Source: Candidatus Pristimantibacillus lignocellulolyticus
GTDB lineage: Bacteria; Bacillota; Bacilli; Paenibacillales; Paenibacillaceae
DNA length: 64,000 nt
Reading direction: 5' to 3'
Assembly: GCA_023639215.1 (NCBI GenBank)
Contig: CP097899.1
Coordinates: forward strand, 1,122,501 to 1,186,500
Shown here: piece after piece, positions 40,983-49,262 of the stretch
How the letters are laid out: each line of letters starts with the position of its first letter
Numbering within the stretch: position 1 is the first letter of the stretch
Position numbers and translations under genes: made by a program
The notes under the pieces: generated by a model
What the model was told of the DNA's origin: nothing
Database searches by the model: none
What the model saw: only the letters and a program-made list of their open reading frames with translations

Positions 40983-42668
40983 TTAGTCTTTAAGCTTACG
41001 CCATAACGTAGCTCTATTAATTCCTAGACGTTCAGCAGCTTTAGATTGATTATTATTATTCTCCTTCAGCACCATTTTTATTACTTCTTTTTCAATTTCC
41101 TTTAACGTGCCTTGCAAAGGGATATTCCCTGTTAATTTTTGGTGTTCAAGTAAAACGGCATCTAGCGTTTCCATCGATATGACATAATCTTTTTCATTCA
41201 ATGCGGCTAGCTTCATTAATGCTCGCAAATCACTAACTTCCATAAAGCGAGCTTGATCTTCAATCAACTTCAATGCATCTTCTTTGATTTTTATAGCCGT
41301 TGTGCCATACTTATGATAATAATCCATAAGAAAATATTGAATTAGAATGGGTATATCTTCTATGCGTTCCGCTAAGGAAGGAACAATAATCGTATTGAGT
41401 TTTAAGCGATGTACAACTTCTTGTTCTAATAATTGTTCGGTAACAACAAACACCCCAATTTGTAAGGACTGACAATTCTCTATAAATGCCTGTAAATTTG
41501 GAATCAACGCCCAATTTTCAGCATGCAAGATTTCAACATTACTTACCTTTATTAGTGATATTTTACTTAAATGATCAGGATTTACCTGAGCCAAATCTAT
41601 ACTAAGTAATGTCCCTCCACCACTAAGCTGCTGATGAATATAACGAACAATAAAAGATCGTCCACTACCGAAATCACCCTTCAAATGAATAACCTTATTA
41701 CGTTCGTATAGAGCCTCAAGATTTTTCAAAGTAACCTTCATCGCATGAGAGTTGGCTGCAATTTGTTCCAGATTGATTTCTGTATATGCTGTAATGCCTC
41801 GTTGAGAATTTAAGCTTATCTCTTCTTTTTCTAAAACATATACTTTGAACTTATTGCTTTCAATTGTCATTTCATAGGCAGTAACTAATAATTGAAAATC
41901 ATTTATTACAAACTGATTTTTAACCTCTGTCTTATGAAATTCTAAATTTGCATTAACGAGATGGATCTGATCATGAGATAATGGATTTTTATTAAAATGC
42001 TTTAATTGCTCAAAAACAATTTTGTTTTTCTCATCTAATATCATAATATTGGGATGTTCTTTCATAAACAATTGACTAAACAGATGGGAAATCGTATCAT
42101 TTTTCGTTAAATAACGATGGACTAGCTGTGCTTCCTCAAATGCTTTTACAATAGATTCTTTTCCTGATTGAATTAGAAATCCATTCAAACCAAATACATT
42201 GGCGGTATCAAACGTCACGACATCCCCTACAATGCGTTCATAGCCTAACGATTTAAGCTGTAGTATAAGAGAAGCAACCTCATCCTTGCTATTAATGTTG
42301 TACACCTTCAAGGGCAAATCCATTAAATCAATAATGGCTTGCGCACCCGATGTAATATTAGAGAAACCAACAATAGCTGTCTTTTCATTCGATTGGCTAG
42401 CTAGCGTAAGAGAACGAATCATATCATAGCCAGAAAGCTGAACATCAATAACAGGCACTTTAACTGCCTTCTTGATTAACTGTGCTGTTCCACCCCTACT
42501 AATGATGATTTCTGTACCGTTCTGTTCTGCTTCAATTGCAAGCTCTACACCTTTAGCTAAATCCCCTACTGAATACTGTATTTCTAATTTAGGGAACAAA
42601 GGGGTACATTCCTGTATAATTGGAATCATTGCTTCATAAGGGGCAATGACATGTATTTGTATACTCAT
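40983..42668 (-). CDS. PrpR-type transcriptional regulator lacking the sigma-54 contact motif
   Basis: 561 residues. The N-terminal PrpR sensory domain (about 1-180; ELAIEAEQNGTEIIISRGGTA, VIDVQLSGYDMI) is followed by a PAS-like part, an AAA+ region with a P-loop (HLKGDFGSGRSFIVRYI near 320) and a C-terminal Fis-type HTH (NNNQSKAAERLGINRATLWRKLK). The AAA+ part lacks the GAFTGA loop that contacts sigma-54 and has no clear Walker B Asp-Glu. It therefore cannot be an ordinary sigma-54 activator, which agrees with the sigma-A-type promoter next door. Likely senses an acid-sugar intermediate. Confidence 0.85.
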   Translation of the reverse strand: MSIQIHVIAPYEAMIPIIQECTPLFPKLEIQYSVGDLAKGVELAIEAEQNGTEIIISRGGTAQLIKKAVKVPVIDVQLSGYDMIRSLTLASQSNEKTAIVGFSNITSGAQAIIDLMDLPLKVYNINSKDEVASLILQLKSLGYERIVGDVVTFDTANVFGLNGFLIQSGKESIVKAFEEAQLVHRYLTKNDTISHLFSQLFMKEHPNIMILDEKNKIVFEQLKHFNKNPLSHDQIHLVNANLEFHKTEVKNQFVINDFQLLVTAYEMTIESNKFKVYVLEKEEISLNSQRGITAYTEINLEQIAANSHAMKVTLKNLEALYERNKVIHLKGDFGSGRSFIVRYIHQQLSGGGTLLSIDLAQVNPDHLSKISLIKVSNVEILHAENWALIPNLQAFIENCQSLQIGVFVVTEQLLEQEVVHRLKLNTIIVPSLAERIEDIPILIQYFLMDYYHKYGTTAIKIKEDALKLIEDQARFMEVSDLRALMKLAALNEKDYVISMETLDAVLLEHQKLTGNIPLQGTLKEIEKEVIKMVLKENNNNQSKAAERLGINRATLWRKLKD

Positions 42669-42824
42669 AGTTTCCCTGCCTTTAACAGTAAATAAATTAA
42701 ACTTTAAACTACATATTTATTAATAATATTACTTAGTCCATTATAACCCAATAAAAATAATAATCACATCATTAACTAAACAAGCCCTCGTGATACCTGA
42801 ATACATTCGCACCCACATTTTAAG

Positions 42825-42866
42825 TAAAAAGAAGAAGTTTCCCTGTCGGAAACTTCTTCTTTTACT
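42825..42866 (-). terminator. Terminator of the ECF sigma operon
   Basis: AAAAAGAAGAAGTTTCC and GGAAACTTCTTCTTTT arms, loop CTGTC. It starts right at the stop codon of the last operon gene and is T-rich on both strands. Confidence 0.85.
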
Positions 42867-42867
42867 T

Positions 42868-43557
42868 TTATGATTCAACCACACTACCTGCTGGCACAGA
42901 TAATATAAGATTAGAAAATACTCGATCCGTTACTAGACCACTAACTTCATGCTCGATATTGTTAACAAAGACGTATAGCACATCGCCAACTTGCTTTGTT
43001 TGCATTAACTGCTGGTCGCGCAATGTCACAGCATCTCTCGCTTCATAAGTTATAGAACCAGTTAAAAGAACCTCAGATAATCCTTCATGTTCAGATATTG
43101 TGACAGGCACAGTACCTTTTACGATTATTTTAGACGGCTGATCTTGAGCAATAGCTACCTTCTCATCTACGAATAACGAACGCTCTTTCATATTAAAAGC
43201 TTGATTCAATTCATCTGTAATTCCTGTGTAGAATAGTACCGACATAATTAATGCCCCTACACTAATTATTGAAACAAACCATAGACTAAGCCAATCAAAT
43301 TTTACCTTATATTTGGCCGATAACCCAAATGTATTAACACACAATAGCTCGATACCTAGTAATATGAACACAATTGGCGCTAGCCATAGTAAAAGCTCAT
43401 ACGCAGATATATCCTGCCATAGCGATACTGCAAACGCAGCTCCGATACCAATAAGCGTTATTCCCATGGAGTAGGAGCCTACTCGCCATACACGCTTCTG
43501 CTCTACTTCATGATGGTAGACTTCAGCTTCTGGTTCTTTAATCGTTATAGCTTCCAT
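42868..43557 (-). CDS. Membrane protein with extracytoplasmic beta domain, ECF operon
   Basis: 229 residues. Cytosolic N terminus, about three to four helices (SMGITLIGIGAAFAVSLW; LLLWLAPIVFILLGIELL; LWFVSIISVGALIMSVLF), then an exposed domain of some 100 residues of short strands (KIIVKGTVPVTISEHEGL; VLYVFVNNIEHEV; NLILSVPAGSVV), loosely like the beta-helical adhesin-type domains of LiaF/DUF4097 proteins. Overlaps the preceding gene by one base, so it is part of that complex or pathway. Function unknown; envelope stress sensing is a reasonable guess. Confidence 0.72.
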   Translation of the reverse strand: MEAITIKEPEAEVYHHEVEQKRVWRVGSYSMGITLIGIGAAFAVSLWQDISAYELLLWLAPIVFILLGIELLCVNTFGLSAKYKVKFDWLSLWFVSIISVGALIMSVLFYTGITDELNQAFNMKERSLFVDEKVAIAQDQPSKIIVKGTVPVTISEHEGLSEVLLTGSITYEARDAVTLRDQQLMQTKQVGDVLYVFVNNIEHEVSGLVTDRVFSNLILSVPAGSVVES

Positions 43558-44726
43558 TACTTATTACCTCCCTTTTTTTGTACATTCTGTTTACTTGATG
43601 TTCCGAATAGTAACTTCATACCCAGAACGATCATAACAAAGGAGATAACAACGGTAGGTAACATATACTTCAATTCATAATATTCCCTCATCCAATTAGG
43701 GAACTTTATTTCAATTAATCTCAATGCAATTTTATCAAATAAATAATAGATTCCCACTACAAGTAAACCAATTCCAATCCAACGTTGGTACGGAATGAAC
43801 ATCGCTACAAAAGGTTCATCCTTCAATTCATCCTTTTCCCATCTACGCAGTTGGGACATAATATCAAAGAATGCATAACACCATAATAACGGCAATAGGA
43901 ACAAGAATATGGTCAGACGCAATTGATCCATAATAAAAATACTTATTAGAAAAATTCCCATCAGTTGTAAACCACGCTGTTGAAGCCCAAGATACAAATG
44001 ACCTGCACCCGGGAAGATAGATAGAGCAATCGCTGTAACACGATTTTTACGACCATCTGCCATATAACTTTCCATATTAGAAAATAAGGATTGATCGTTT
44101 ATTTCCTCACCTTTTTGACGAGAAGCTAACAATGCTAACGCATCGAACATACCATAAATCCATATAATCGGTAGTGCTAACCAAAGCACAAAGATCGAAG
44201 GTGTTCCAAGAATTAGACCGATAAATAACGTTATACCAAATACGCCAACAAACAATATCATCAATGTAATACCCCGCGTAAGAAGACCCATATACATATG
44301 ACCAAGGCCAGGGATCATAGATAACATCATTAATTTTGACTTCTCACTTTGTTCCTTAACTTCAAGTGGATCGTATACATAGTGTAGTTTGCCATACTCA
44401 TCACGCTCCATCGTTGCCGATGTCGGATGAAACGCACGGTTCTTCCCACCAGCAATCGTAATAAGCATATCAAGCATATTAACTAAACCCATCAAACCTG
44501 CAAACATTAGCAAAAAAACAACAAATGCATCATCCGCATATCCACCACTTACCATTATAAAAAACAACAATGCTAGTGGTCCAAAAAATCCTCCAGCGTA
44601 AACAATAAACCGGAAAACTCTACCGATATATAAATGACCGAATCCCGGTAACAGCGATAGTAAAAATGCTACAAGCGGACTTTTATTTTCTGCTCTCATC
44701 TTTTTCAACTCCTTAAAATTTTTCAC
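43557..44726 (-). CDS. Polytopic membrane protein with three PGxGHxYxG repeats
   Basis: 389 residues, about ten helices. The segments LLSLLPGFGHLYIGR (near 20), MLSMIPGLGHMYMGL (near 135) and ALSIFPGAGHLYLGL (near 232) are three copies of a TM2-like helix-Pro-Gly-x-Gly-His-x-Tyr-x-Gly-helix module. The protein seems to have arisen by triplication of a two-helix unit. It lies in the ECF sigma operon between the anti-sigma gene and the beta-domain protein. No known function. Confidence 0.75.
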   Translation of the reverse strand: MKNFKELKKMRAENKSPLVAFLLSLLPGFGHLYIGRVFRFIVYAGGFFGPLALLFFIMVSGGYADDAFVVFLLMFAGLMGLVNMLDMLITIAGGKNRAFHPTSATMERDEYGKLHYVYDPLEVKEQSEKSKLMMLSMIPGLGHMYMGLLTRGITLMILFVGVFGITLFIGLILGTPSIFVLWLALPIIWIYGMFDALALLASRQKGEEINDQSLFSNMESYMADGRKNRVTAIALSIFPGAGHLYLGLQQRGLQLMGIFLISIFIMDQLRLTIFLFLLPLLWCYAFFDIMSQLRRWEKDELKDEPFVAMFIPYQRWIGIGLLVVGIYYLFDKIALRLIEIKFPNWMREYYELKYMLPTVVISFVMIVLGMKLLFGTSSKQNVQKKGGNK

Positions 44727-44833
44727 ATCTTACTCCATTGCTTCCAGTAATGAAAAATCACCTCGAAAGCATTGGCTTTTTTATGACTTACAGATTAGCT
44801 TCATGTACATAAAAATATTTCGGAAGCATCTGT

Positions 44834-45310
44834 TTATTTTTCAAAGCGGCTATCTTGTACAGCTTCAATCCATCGCGACGCTTTATCAAGCCATTTCTCT
44901 GATCGCGTTTCGGCAGAGGATTCCGGAGCTGGTAGTTGCTCGATATTCTGTGATTGTACCGTCCGATCTAGCTTAACAAGTGTATGAGAAACGGTACTCA
45001 TTAATCCTGATGTAACTAGCAATAGCGTAATCGATGCTGCAATACCATACTGTACGACAGGTCGCTGAATCCAACGTGGCTTTGTAACTACAGCTTGTTG
45101 ACGAATCGTATCCATCACTTGATTACTAACTACTTCTGGATCAAGCGTTGAATCCGTTGGAAGCTGATCCAATAATAATACAAATCGCTCCATACATTGT
45201 TCGCACAATTGAATTTCCAACTCAACTCGCTCTCGCAGTTGTTCACTTCCCTCATTGCGTATGTACGCAATCATTTCTTGCTCACTAATATGCATAAGTT
45301 GATCTTTCAT
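44834..45310 (-). CDS. Membrane-anchored anti-sigma factor
   Basis: 158 residues: a cytosolic N-terminal domain with a zinc-finger-like pattern (HISEQEMIAYI ... LEIQLCEQCMERF), one membrane helix (YGIAASITLLLVTSGLMSTV, near 90-110) and a short external tail. Size, topology and the 4-bp overlap with the ECF sigma gene identify it as the cognate anti-sigma factor that holds the sigma factor at the membrane. Confidence 0.85.
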   Translation of the reverse strand: MKDQLMHISEQEMIAYIRNEGSEQLRERVELEIQLCEQCMERFVLLLDQLPTDSTLDPEVVSNQVMDTIRQQAVVTKPRWIQRPVVQYGIAASITLLLVTSGLMSTVSHTLVKLDRTVQSQNIEQLPAPESSAETRSEKWLDKASRWIEAVQDSRFEK

Positions 45311-45921
45311 TCAAAATCCTCCTTTCGCCAATTTCGCTTCATCCATAGTCTAGCTCGATATAGTCGTGATTCCACTGATTTCTTCTCAAGACCAGTTTCC
45401 TTAGAAATCTGTTCATAACTTTTTTCATCCATATAGAATGCATGTATGATTTCTTGGTACTGTTCAGGAAGCTCATTAATTTCTTGATGGATCATAGCCT
45501 TTCGTTCCTCGGCAACAAAAGTATCTTCTATAGAGGGTTCATAACTCTTGTTATTCAATGATTCATATTGTTGATCAGTATCTTCTACAATATCTTCCCG
45601 TTGTCTACCAATCTTTCTTCTTGCATCAATCGCTCGATTTACTGTAATGCGGGTTATCCAAGTTTTCAAACCTTGATTGCGATACTCAGGGAGAGCCCGA
45701 TAGATTTGAACGAATACTTCTTGCGTTACATCCTCAGCGTCCTGATGATGGTGTAGTACAGCGAATGCTGTCCGATACACATGCTCATGATAGACCTGTA
45801 CAAACTCTTTATATCTACTTGTACCGCCTGCCCGAATACTGTTCAACCATTCCTGCTCATTAATCTGCTCCCCCTCCTCTCCATACAATAGACGAACGTT
45901 ATCACTCGAACCCCTGCACAT
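45307..45921 (-). CDS. ECF RNA polymerase sigma factor
   Basis: Up to 204 residues with region 2 (YHEHVYRTAFAVLHHHQDAEDVTQEVFVQIY in pieces) and region 4 (LPEQYQEIIHAFYMDEKSY, KSVESRLYRARLWMKR). First gene of a four-gene operon with its anti-sigma factor. The start is uncertain: the first ATG (45921) lies only 14 bp past an upstream terminator and has no ribosome binding site, while a very strong site (GGAGGGGGAG, 45882-45873) precedes no in-frame ATG, GTG or TTG at proper spacing, only an ATT that would give a protein beginning INEQEWLNSIRAG. The longest frame is listed. Confidence 0.85.
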   Translation of the reverse strand: MCRGSSDNVRLLYGEEGEQINEQEWLNSIRAGGTSRYKEFVQVYHEHVYRTAFAVLHHHQDAEDVTQEVFVQIYRALPEYRNQGLKTWITRITVNRAIDARRKIGRQREDIVEDTDQQYESLNNKSYEPSIEDTFVAEERKAMIHQEINELPEQYQEIIHAFYMDEKSYEQISKETGLEKKSVESRLYRARLWMKRNWRKEDFE

Positions 45922-45935
45922 TTTTAAAAATAGAC

Positions 45936-45991
45936 AAAAAAATCTCCTAGCATCGAGTTTAACCTAAAGTTAAACCAACATACTAGGAGAT
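45936..45991 (-). terminator. Terminator downstream of ywhD and its repeats
   Basis: On the minus strand TCTCCTAG, an inner GGTTTAACTTTAGGTTAAAC hairpin, CTAGGAGA, then TTTTTTT. It closes the ywhD transcript after about 360 nt of repeats, just before the ECF sigma gene. Confidence 0.85.
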
Positions 45992-46050
45992 TTTCAGTCC
46001 ATATTCAAACAGCTCACGAAGTTAGCAAGTTAATGCTACCACGAAGCTAT

Positions 46051-46200
46051 GTTCAAAAAGATCGCAAAGCGAGCAACTTCCAAACACCTCGAAGTCCAAC
46101 ATTCAAAGAGATCGCGAAGCGAGCGACTTTGAAGCACCACGAAGTCCAACATTCAAAGAGATCGCAGAGCGAGCGACTTTGAAGCACCACGAAGAATAGC
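46051..46200. repeat. 50-bp tandem repeat, three copies
   Basis: Units start at 46051, 46101 and 46151 (ATTCAAAGAGATCGCGAAGC type); the last two are nearly identical. Each can fold as CAAAG ... CGCgaaGCG ... CTTTG. It lies between ywhD and its terminator. Confidence 0.85.
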
Positions 46201-46204
46201 CCAC

Positions 46205-46380
46205 ACATCCCAGCATCGAAGCGAAGCTCGCTTGTCAGCACCAAGAAGATGGCATGAAGCTAGGAAAGCCGAGAAACGGAGCGTACGTTATTGGTACGTG
46301 AGTATCACAGGCTTCCGATGAATGACAGCTTCGCCGTCGACTAAGCTACGTCAGCCTAATCTTCGTGATCACTAGCGAGC
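46205..46380 (-). repeat. Dispersed 3'-end repeat, copy overlapping the ywhD stop
   Basis: Contains GCACCAAGAAGATGGC, GCGTACGTTATTGGTACGTGAG in pieces, GACAGCTTCGCCGTCGACTAAGCTACG and CTTCGTGATCACTAGCGAGCG, matching the argS and cls copies in order. Its end lies inside ywhD: the last nine codons (QALASDHED) are written by the repeat core. Confidence 0.75.
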
Positions 46381-46892
46381 GCTTGTTTTAGTTCCTCTGG
46401 AGAATGCTCCCACCACTCCGCATTATGCTCCATTAGCAATTTGCGCAGTGCTGCTTTTTCAACTGGGCCTATATTATCAAGGATGTAGCGACTTTTAATT
46501 GCAGAATCAAGACGATTAACATGGTCAGCGAGAATTTTCCAGCCACGCTTAGCTTCTGTATCAACTAACATTTCGCAAGAAGTTGCGCCTGCATAATACG
46601 CTCCTTGTTCATCTCGACCTACTGCAACCCAGACAATCCAACATGGACGACCATTAGGCGTATCTTCTTTATTAGGCGTAAATTTTATGCCGCGTTCAAT
46701 TTTACTTTTCGCATGCATTGCACCTACGTCAATAAAAGCTACTCCTTGGTCAATCATTACACAAGCAACATCGCTTAAATCGATAGAACCTGCGCCAAAA
46801 CCTTTATGCTTTTTATTACTCACAACGTTAAGAGCCAATTGTTTTTTCTCTTTTTTCTCTGGTTGTGCTGATTGATTCAACTCATCTGTCAC
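46356..46892 (-). CDS. ywhD: YwhD family protein
   Basis: 178 residues, YwhD family of Bacillales, recognised by LNVVSNKKHKGFGAGSIDL, VACVMIDQGVAFIDVGAMHAKS and GRPCWIVWVAVGRDEQGAYYAG (each in pieces). No enzymatic function is known. The GTG at 46892 is preferred: GGGAAGG lies 10 nt before it, while the GTG at 46901 overlaps the site. The C-terminal residues after the conserved core come from an intergenic repeat, so the native end may have been shorter. Divergent from the M1 peptidase. Confidence 0.85.
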   Translation of the reverse strand: MTDELNQSAQPEKKEKKQLALNVVSNKKHKGFGAGSIDLSDVACVMIDQGVAFIDVGAMHAKSKIERGIKFTPNKEDTPNGRPCWIVWVAVGRDEQGAYYAGATSCEMLVDTEAKRGWKILADHVNRLDSAIKSRYILDNIGPVEKAALRKLLMEHNAEWWEHSPEELKQALASDHED

Positions 46893-46930
46893 TTTTATCA
46901 CACCTTCCCGTACAATAATTCTATTTTAGC

Positions 46931-46959
46931 TAATATTATTGGAAAAGCCAACATATACA
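46931..46959 (+). promoter_or_regulatory. Possible sigma-E-type promoter of the M1 peptidase gene
   Basis: TAATATT, 14 bp, CATATACA. The -35 and spacing fit the mother-cell sigma-E consensus; the -10 matches about 6 of 8. Confidence 0.3.
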
Positions 46960-46995
46960 TGCTGTAGATGCTTGTCAACGGGAGGGAATCGATAG

Positions 46996-49032
46996 ATGTC
47001 TTCAAAACCATTTAAGTTAATTATTGTTGGTTTACTCATTGTTGTATTCTTAATTGCCACTTGGCCTTATCAATTTCAACATGCATGGCAATCGAGTTAC
47101 ACTTATGCACTTGAACCAATCCAATCAATCCAGAACATTCAGTCTACCATGTTTCAACCAGCCCTCAATGAGGCCAAGCCCTCAAACGGTACACTTAATT
47201 ATGAAAACACCGCACCAAGTATACCGGCAGTAAAACTAAGTGAGCGTGTCGTCGATTACAACATTCAAGTTAGTCTTCGTGAGGAAGAACATATGTTAGA
47301 CGGTGAGGAATTAATTACTTGGACCAATCCAGGAAAAGAAACCGTCACAGATATGTATGTTCATCTATATGCTAATGCATTCAATTCACCAGACAGTACA
47401 TTTATGAAAGAATCTGGTGGACAACTTAGAGGAGATAAAGCAACGGACAAAAGTGAAGGTTCAATACGATTACTTAATCTCGAAACACTCGAAGGTGAAA
47501 ATATGTTGCCACGAGTGAAATACATTTCCCCTGATGATCAGAACAACAACGACTATACTGTTGCTACATTCCGTCTAATCGATCCAGTAGCACCAGGAGA
47601 ATCCGTAACTCTTCGAATTAAATTTGAAGTTACACTACCGCAAGTATTTGCAAGAATGGGTTATTACGAAGACTTTGTGATGGCTGGTCAATGGTTCCCC
47701 AAAATTGCTGCTTATGAAACTGTCGGCACTCGCAACGTCATGAAAGAAGGATGGAATATTCATCAGTATCACGGTAATTCAGAATTTTACAGTGACTTTG
47801 CCGTATACAGTGTCAAAGTATATGCTCCCGAAAATTACACCGTTGCAGGTACAGGTATGCAAACAAAAGTTGCAAATATTGGACAAGGTCGTAAAATGGT
47901 TCAATTTTATGCAGAAGATGTACACGACTTTGCCTTTGCGATGTCACCTAATTTCATTACACATGAATCATCCTTTTCTCATGAAGGAGTACCTGGTGTC
48001 AAAATTAAGCTTTACCTAGACCCTGCACATGAGCAATTGGCAGAACGCTATATACACGCAGCCAAGTCAGCACTAGCATATCTCGGTAAAAACTATGGTG
48101 CTTATCCTTATAGCACACTGTCTATTGTCGTACCACCCGCAGGTGCAAGTGGTGCTGGAGGTATGGAGTATCCCACATTTGTTACAACTTTAGCTGCTGA
48201 TTCGACTAATCCTAAGTATGAACTTGAACGAACGGTCATTCATGAAGTTAGTCATCAATATTGGTATGGAATGGTTGCTAACAATGAATTCGAGGAAGCT
48301 TGGTTAGATGAAGCATTTACTTCTTATACTGAAGAGAAAATTATTGAGAATGCTTATGGCGTTACGAGTAATCATCGGATTGAAGCGAGTTTTATGACTA
48401 ACCCTGCACCACTACAATTAAATTCATGGTTATATAAAGATCATAATCATTATGCTGAAAATGTGTACTTGCGTGGCAAGCTAGTATTACTTGATATTGA
48501 AGATATTGTTGGAAGAGTTACGATGAGCAAAATTATGCGTTCTTATTTCCAAACTTATAAATTCAAGCATCCTACCACGCAACAATTCCAACGCATCGTC
48601 GAGAACATTACGAAACAATCATGGCAATCTTACTTTGATAAATTCGTATATGGTAACGAGAGTGCAGACCTAGCCATTCAAAATATTAAAAGTCGAGTAT
48701 TCGAAGAACAAGAAAAAACTATCTATGAATATACGATATTGCTAGATCAAAACAGTGGTATGCCGCGCAGTATTCCAATTGATCTCGTTTTCGAGGACGG
48801 ATCTACTGTAAGAAAACAATGGGATCTAAGTGACGAAGCGAAGTTACACTTTGTAGAGCGATCTGAAGTACCTATTAGCTGGATCAAAATTGATCCAGAG
48901 CAAAACAATAAACTTGATTATCATCTAAATAATAACTTTATGCGAGCGGAATTACCGAATGCCGAAGTAAAACGAGTCAATATCGTAACTGAGTCTATTA
49001 TTGATTATGCACTACGCTTATTCAGCTGGTAG
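46996..49032 (+). CDS. M1 family membrane-anchored metallopeptidase
   Basis: 678 residues. One N-terminal membrane helix (IIVGLLIVVFLIATWPY) anchors an outward-facing gluzincin: exopeptidase-type GAGGMEYPTFV, zinc motif HEVSHQYWYG and the third ligand Glu 18 residues on in EAWLDEAFTSY. A beta-rich N-terminal part (about 70-300) matches the M1 fold. GGGAGGG precedes the ATG. Presumably trims peptides outside the membrane; if the sigma-E-like promoter is real, in the mother cell. Confidence 0.9.
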   Translation: MSSKPFKLIIVGLLIVVFLIATWPYQFQHAWQSSYTYALEPIQSIQNIQSTMFQPALNEAKPSNGTLNYENTAPSIPAVKLSERVVDYNIQVSLREEEHMLDGEELITWTNPGKETVTDMYVHLYANAFNSPDSTFMKESGGQLRGDKATDKSEGSIRLLNLETLEGENMLPRVKYISPDDQNNNDYTVATFRLIDPVAPGESVTLRIKFEVTLPQVFARMGYYEDFVMAGQWFPKIAAYETVGTRNVMKEGWNIHQYHGNSEFYSDFAVYSVKVYAPENYTVAGTGMQTKVANIGQGRKMVQFYAEDVHDFAFAMSPNFITHESSFSHEGVPGVKIKLYLDPAHEQLAERYIHAAKSALAYLGKNYGAYPYSTLSIVVPPAGASGAGGMEYPTFVTTLAADSTNPKYELERTVIHEVSHQYWYGMVANNEFEEAWLDEAFTSYTEEKIIENAYGVTSNHRIEASFMTNPAPLQLNSWLYKDHNHYAENVYLRGKLVLLDIEDIVGRVTMSKIMRSYFQTYKFKHPTTQQFQRIVENITKQSWQSYFDKFVYGNESADLAIQNIKSRVFEEQEKTIYEYTILLDQNSGMPRSIPIDLVFEDGSTVRKQWDLSDEAKLHFVERSEVPISWIKIDPEQNNKLDYHLNNNFMRAELPNAEVKRVNIVTESIIDYALRLFSW

Positions 49033-49230
49033 CGGACTTTGATAACGATGAGTATGCTAACGCAGCGTATATCCCATCGAATATGAAGCTAATTTGGGAG
49101 TCAAGCGTAAGCTTGCGATGTATGTTTCTTGCAGAAACATTGTAGGTACGCATGTACCAACTACGTACACTTACGTTTCATACTTCCGTAAATTAACTCC
49201 ATCTTCTCGGTTCTGAAATCCGCTTTTGAA
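49033..49230 (+). repeat. Dispersed 3'-end repeat, copy downstream of the M1 peptidase
   Basis: GCGGACTTTGATAACGATGA, ATGCTAACGCAGCG and CATCGAATATGAAGC match, in the reverse complement, the element at about 53290-53360. Relative to the upstream gene the orientation is the same as at argS, ywhD and cls. It begins immediately after the stop codon. The end CTTCTCGGTTCTGAAATCCGC (two pieces) also resembles CTTTCAGAACCGAGAA at 53205. Confidence 0.65.
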
Positions 49231-49262
49231 CTTTCAAAATAAGTTTTAGGAGGAAAGTTGCT

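Noticed and set aside
46053..46244. 63-codon minus-strand frame with repeats (RFAISLNVG)
   Set aside because: It lies wholly in the 50-bp repeats and has no ribosome binding site.
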